In this document: positions 61,384 to 64,000 of the stretch, one piece after another | Layout of the letters: each line of letters opens with the position of its first letter | How positions within the stretch are numbered: the stretch's first letter is position 1 | Origin: UBA1494_A sp963973975 | GTDB taxonomy: Bacteria; Bacteroidota; Bacteroidia; Flavobacteriales_E; Vicingaceae | Length of the DNA: 64,000 nucleotides | Direction of reading: 5' to 3' | Assembly (NCBI GenBank): GCA_963973975.1 | Contig: CAXBCF010000004.1 | Coordinates: forward strand, 62,001 to 126,000 | Program-made: the position numbers and the translations under genes | The notes under the pieces: generated by a model | What the model was told of the DNA's origin: nothing | Databases searched by the model: none | What the model saw: the letters and a program-made list of their open reading frames with translations, nothing else

Positions 61384-62058
61384 ATGGTTTCATGGTATAG
61401 AAGTATTATTTACAAGATTAAAATACTCAGAATAAAGATTTGGCAAAAACTTTACCCTTATTGCCTTTGCTTCATTCTTTTCTTACCAACTTCTGCAATC
61501 GCTCAAAACCAAAAAGCAACACAGCTTGGATTAGTAGCAGAATTAGTTCACTTAAATCATCAGACCACACAAATGGCGCTTATGATTTTAAATGACTCCA
61601 ACTTAAACGCTAAAGTAAAATTAGAATTTAGTCAAGAGTACCTGAGTATTAAAACAATTTCAGATCAAATCATTTTACAATTCATTGCTGATTTTAATCA
61701 AAATGGTAAGGCCAAAGAATTTGATAAAATAGATAAACTGCTAACACAAAAATCGATAGAAGAAGTAAAAGAAACAGACCTGAATGGCAAGGCTTCCAAT
61801 TATTTAAAAGCACTTATTCAGTACAGCGAATATAGTAAGCAACTAAATGATTATCAACAATATGCGAACATTGCAACGGAGGTAGCTATTTTGATGGACA
61901 ATCCAAACTTGGTTCTCAACAAAGCATCAAATGCAATCGACTTAATAGCAAATAAATACATGAAAGCTGGGAAGAATAAAAAGTTGAATGAAAACGAACT
62001 GTCGAAGTTGTTGTGGGCATTGCAACTAGAACCAATTGCAGCACTTTTAAACGAATAA
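61384..62058 (+). CDS. secreted helical protein of unknown function
   Basis: A 224-residue protein with a long basic N-terminus and a signal-like segment (FILFLPTSAIA-Q). The rest is helical and Asn/Lys/Leu-rich, e.g. VAELVHLNHQTTQMALMIL and NKASNAIDLIANKYM; no enzyme motif, no recognised family. It is followed after 11 bases by one of two paralogous small genes, which suggests a shared operon. Confidence 0.6.
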   Translation: MVSWYRSIIYKIKILRIKIWQKLYPYCLCFILFLPTSAIAQNQKATQLGLVAELVHLNHQTTQMALMILNDSNLNAKVKLEFSQEYLSIKTISDQIILQFIADFNQNGKAKEFDKIDKLLTQKSIEEVKETDLNGKASNYLKALIQYSEYSKQLNDYQQYANIATEVAILMDNPNLVLNKASNAIDLIANKYMKAGKNKKLNENELSKLLWALQLEPIAALLNE

Positions 62059-62069
62059 AGAAACGAATA

Positions 62070-62471
62070 ATGAATATATTGAGTTTGAAAATTTCAAAAA
62101 GAACAATGTGGATTGTAGCAACTACTGAGTCGGGAAATTATGCAGCATTTGATCTAAAAATTAGCTCGGATGCAGCGAGTGTTTTTCATCTAAAGTACCA
62201 CGATGTGATTGATGTACGCAAGTCGGGAACTTATCTTTTAGATGCTAACAAACAGCCCTATCTATTAGAATTTGTTATCAATGTTTTTGTTGATTTATTG
62301 GATGAGGGGGGTAGTCGTCATCATATTCTTAATGCTAAACAGCACGGTCTAATTTCATTGGGGACAGGCATCAGCGATCGACCCAATGCCTTGATTCAAA
62401 TCATTGACATAAGCAATTCCAAAGTTGCGTTTAGCATGACAAGTAAAGGAAAAATAGGACTTATGATTTGA
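62070..62471 (+). CDS. small protein, paralogue 1 of an uncharacterised pair
   Basis: Started at ATG 62070 (133 residues). The sequence aligns along most of its length with the next gene: DAN-x2-PYLLEFVINVFVDL here against DANGNFYPLEYLISAYVNL there, and DRPNALIQIIDISNSKVAF then SMTSKG here against DQPNTQIAIINIETGQHLF then SSKSKG there. No signal peptide; beta-rich. I know no family with this pattern. Confidence 0.6.
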   Translation: MNILSLKISKRTMWIVATTESGNYAAFDLKISSDAASVFHLKYHDVIDVRKSGTYLLDANKQPYLLEFVINVFVDLLDEGGSRHHILNAKQHGLISLGTGISDRPNALIQIIDISNSKVAFSMTSKGKIGLMI

Positions 62472-62557
62472 AATTTAGAATACAAAGATTTTTGTTTGAA
62501 TGAATTTATAATGATATTAGCTTTTTGATAGTATTAATCTTTTAATAGTAATAAATA

Positions 62558-62938
62558 ATGGGTAGTTGGTCAATTGAAACAATAGAAGAAGGAGGAAACA
62601 CTCCTTTTGGAATAACAATTATTAATAACGCAAGCCTGCTTTTTTCCATGGAAGAGCCGCTCATTACAGATATTTCTAAATTGAATGTTTTTTCTCAAGA
62701 TGCTAATGGAAACTTTTATCCTTTGGAATACCTAATTTCCGCTTATGTGAATTTAAATGAACCTAATCTATCACAATTTGAGTTTGATCCGTACAAGAAC
62801 ATAGAATCAAGTATTGCAGAAGACGATCAACCAAACACTCAAATTGCAATAATCAACATTGAAACAGGACAGCATTTATTTAGTTCAAAGTCAAAAGGGA
62901 TTCTTCATAATCCCGACAAGCCGGATATAATTTTTTGA
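62558..62938 (+). CDS. small protein, paralogue 2 of an uncharacterised pair
   Basis: A 126-residue paralogue of the preceding gene (shared DAN..PLEY..AYVNL and DQPN..I.II........SKSKG patterns). It begins MGSWSIETIEEGGN, ends DKPDIIF, and carries no signal peptide or membrane segment. Lies 86 bases after its paralogue and directly before the TPR gene. Confidence 0.6.
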   Translation: MGSWSIETIEEGGNTPFGITIINNASLLFSMEEPLITDISKLNVFSQDANGNFYPLEYLISAYVNLNEPNLSQFEFDPYKNIESSIAEDDQPNTQIAIINIETGQHLFSSKSKGILHNPDKPDIIF

Positions 62939-62949
62939 CAATAGCTGGA

Positions 62950-64000
62950 ATGTGTTTATATAAAAAATCATTCTTTTTTATTCTATTAGTCACTATTTTA
63001 GGGGTAAATAGCTTAAATGCGAGAATAAATCCAAAAACGAATTGGTTAAAAATTGATAGTTTAGTAAAACTATCTGAGGAACTTAGGCAAAGTAATCTAG
63101 ACAGCAGTTTGTTCTTGATTGAATCAGCTGAAAAAATGATTCAAAATCCTTGGGATACTTCAATAGTGCAGAATTTATTTTATTTTAAAGGAAAGCTTCT
63201 CCTCAGCTCTGGCGATTATCAAAATTCCATACGCTATTTTTTAAAGTCTTTAAAAGTATTGGAGCAAAGTCCAAATAATTTTGATAGTTACAGAGAAACT
63301 AAAGCTAATATTTATCAGCATCTTGCATCAGTTTATTATTACACTGATAGTTACGAAAAAGCAGACTATTATTTAAATAAATGCATTTCACTGAATCAGG
63401 AAGTTGATAGAAGTGGTGCTAGATCTGTGGGTTGTTACAATATTAAAGCCTTAATCTTTTACGATAAAGACGAATTAGATTCTGCTCTTTTTTATTTTAC
63501 AAATCTTCTAAATATTAATGAAGCACTAAGAGCGGAGGGATTGACAAAAGAAGAGAATCTTTCAGGGAACTATGCCAATATTGCAATGGTTTATTCAGAT
63601 TTAAACCAACATGAAAAAGCTTTAGACTTTTTTTCTAAAGGTTTGGAGTATTATAAAGCAAACAACGATTATTTACCACTCTCTTGGATTTACGGAAGGA
63701 TTTCGAATGAATACATAATCTTGGAGAATAAAGAAAAAGCATTCCACTATTTAACATTGGCTAAGGAGGCAGCAGAATTATCCGCCTCACTTCAAACTCA
63801 GGTAGATTTAGCTAAATCCATGGTTGATTATTGCATCACTTTTAATGAGGTAGATTTATTGAAAGATGCTTTAAAAGAGCAATTAAGGCTGAATGATTCT
63901 TTGGTTCAGTCTAAAATTAATAAAAACATTCATGAGCTTGAAGCAAAGTATCAGCTAAATGAAAAGGAGGCAGCCTTGGCATTGAGTAAAGAAAATAGTG
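62950..64000 (+). CDS. TPR-repeat protein, probably a TPR-type sensor kinase (3' end outside window)
   Basis: An open frame from ATG 62950 runs off the window after 350 codons. A signal/anchor segment (FFFILLVTILGVNSLNA) precedes TPR repeats (e.g. SGDYQNSIRYFLKSLKVLEQ, QHLASVYYYTDSYEKADYYL, NIAMVYSDLNQHEKALDFFS). The last part (ELEAKYQLNEKEAALALS) is the coiled segment that in Bacteroidota TPR histidine kinases or LuxR-type proteins precedes the transmembrane helix. The output domain lies outside the window. Confidence 0.85.
   Translation, partial: MCLYKKSFFFILLVTILGVNSLNARINPKTNWLKIDSLVKLSEELRQSNLDSSLFLIESAEKMIQNPWDTSIVQNLFYFKGKLLLSSGDYQNSIRYFLKSLKVLEQSPNNFDSYRETKANIYQHLASVYYYTDSYEKADYYLNKCISLNQEVDRSGARSVGCYNIKALIFYDKDELDSALFYFTNLLNINEALRAEGLTKEENLSGNYANIAMVYSDLNQHEKALDFFSKGLEYYKANNDYLPLSWIYGRISNEYIILENKEKAFHYLTLAKEAAELSASLQTQVDLAKSMVDYCITFNEVDLLKDALKEQLRLNDSLVQSKINKNIHELEAKYQLNEKEAALALSKENS

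Overview
The window is a 64 kb piece of an AT-rich (clearly under 40% G+C by eye) chromosome of a member of the Bacteroidota, most likely a marine or aquatic Flavobacteriales-type bacterium. The reasons are two large secreted proteins ending in a type IX secretion (T9SS) sorting domain, promoter elements of the Bacteroidota type (TTG about 19-20 bases before TAnnTTTG), few Shine-Dalgarno sequences, Bacteroidota-type protein families (DUF4159, THUMP-like methyltransferase, GxxExxY, DUF6567-like), and a leucyl-tRNA synthetase with the large insertions seen in this phylum. No rRNA, tRNA, CRISPR array, prophage or intact insertion sequence was recognised.

Layout. 1-7.1 kb: the 3' end of a T9SS cargo gene, gmhA, a protein with two TonB C-terminal domains, comM/yifB, a lipoprotein, a small CxxC protein and a bacilliredoxin. 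7.2-10.7 kb: ribosomal and translation genes rplM-rpsI, rpsB-tsf, and pyrH. 10.8-17.5 kb: comEC, a giant M4 metalloprotease, and a membrane protein. 17.6-21.5 kb: a CbbR/CmpR-like LysR regulator divergent from a Thermus-type isocitrate dehydrogenase, a small helical protein and an SbtA-type bicarbonate transporter. 21.5-33.8 kb: a Nudix hydrolase, an Smr protein, the RNase P RNA gene, lolD, sucC, a membrane protein plus winged-helix regulator, a lipoprotein, methyltransferases, an epimerase, rsmE and a serine hydrolase. 33.8-44.8 kb (all minus strand): an M16 protease, dnaX, then a group made of a Gre/Rnk-type factor, a degenerate alanine-dehydrogenase-like protein, glutamate dehydrogenase, a tandem four-cysteine protein, and a two-component system whose regulator is NtrC-like. 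44.9-50.5 kb: rpsF-rpsR-rplI, a repeat-filled gap, an ABC permease and aconitase. 50.6-64 kb: an XRE regulator plus nuclease-like gene, tag, a VOC protein, a Kv-like channel, a GxxExxY protein followed by repeats, a lipoprotein, an M23 peptidase, a tryptophan-dioxygenase-like protein, an ATPase remnant, leuS, a secreted protein, two paralogous small proteins and the start of a TPR protein.

How the parts fit. Most of the window is housekeeping: translation, central carbon metabolism (isocitrate dehydrogenase, succinyl-CoA ligase, aconitase), envelope biogenesis and replication. Four places stand out. (1) A sigma-54-like promoter (42054-42069, minus strand) sits in front of the tandem four-cysteine protein, glutamate dehydrogenase, a dehydrogenase-like protein that seems to have lost its substrate residues, and a Gre/Rnk factor, directly beside a sigma-54 activator and its kinase. 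(2) A CbbR/CmpR-like regulator is coupled to isocitrate dehydrogenase and SbtA in an organism with no sign here of carbon fixation. (3) A GxxExxY nuclease-like gene is followed at once by a roughly 150-bp repeat with inverted ends, which also occurs in a second intergenic gap 7 kb away. (4) A controller-like XRE protein and an ExK nuclease-like protein are joined without a methyltransferase. All functional statements come from reading protein motifs by eye; no database search was run.
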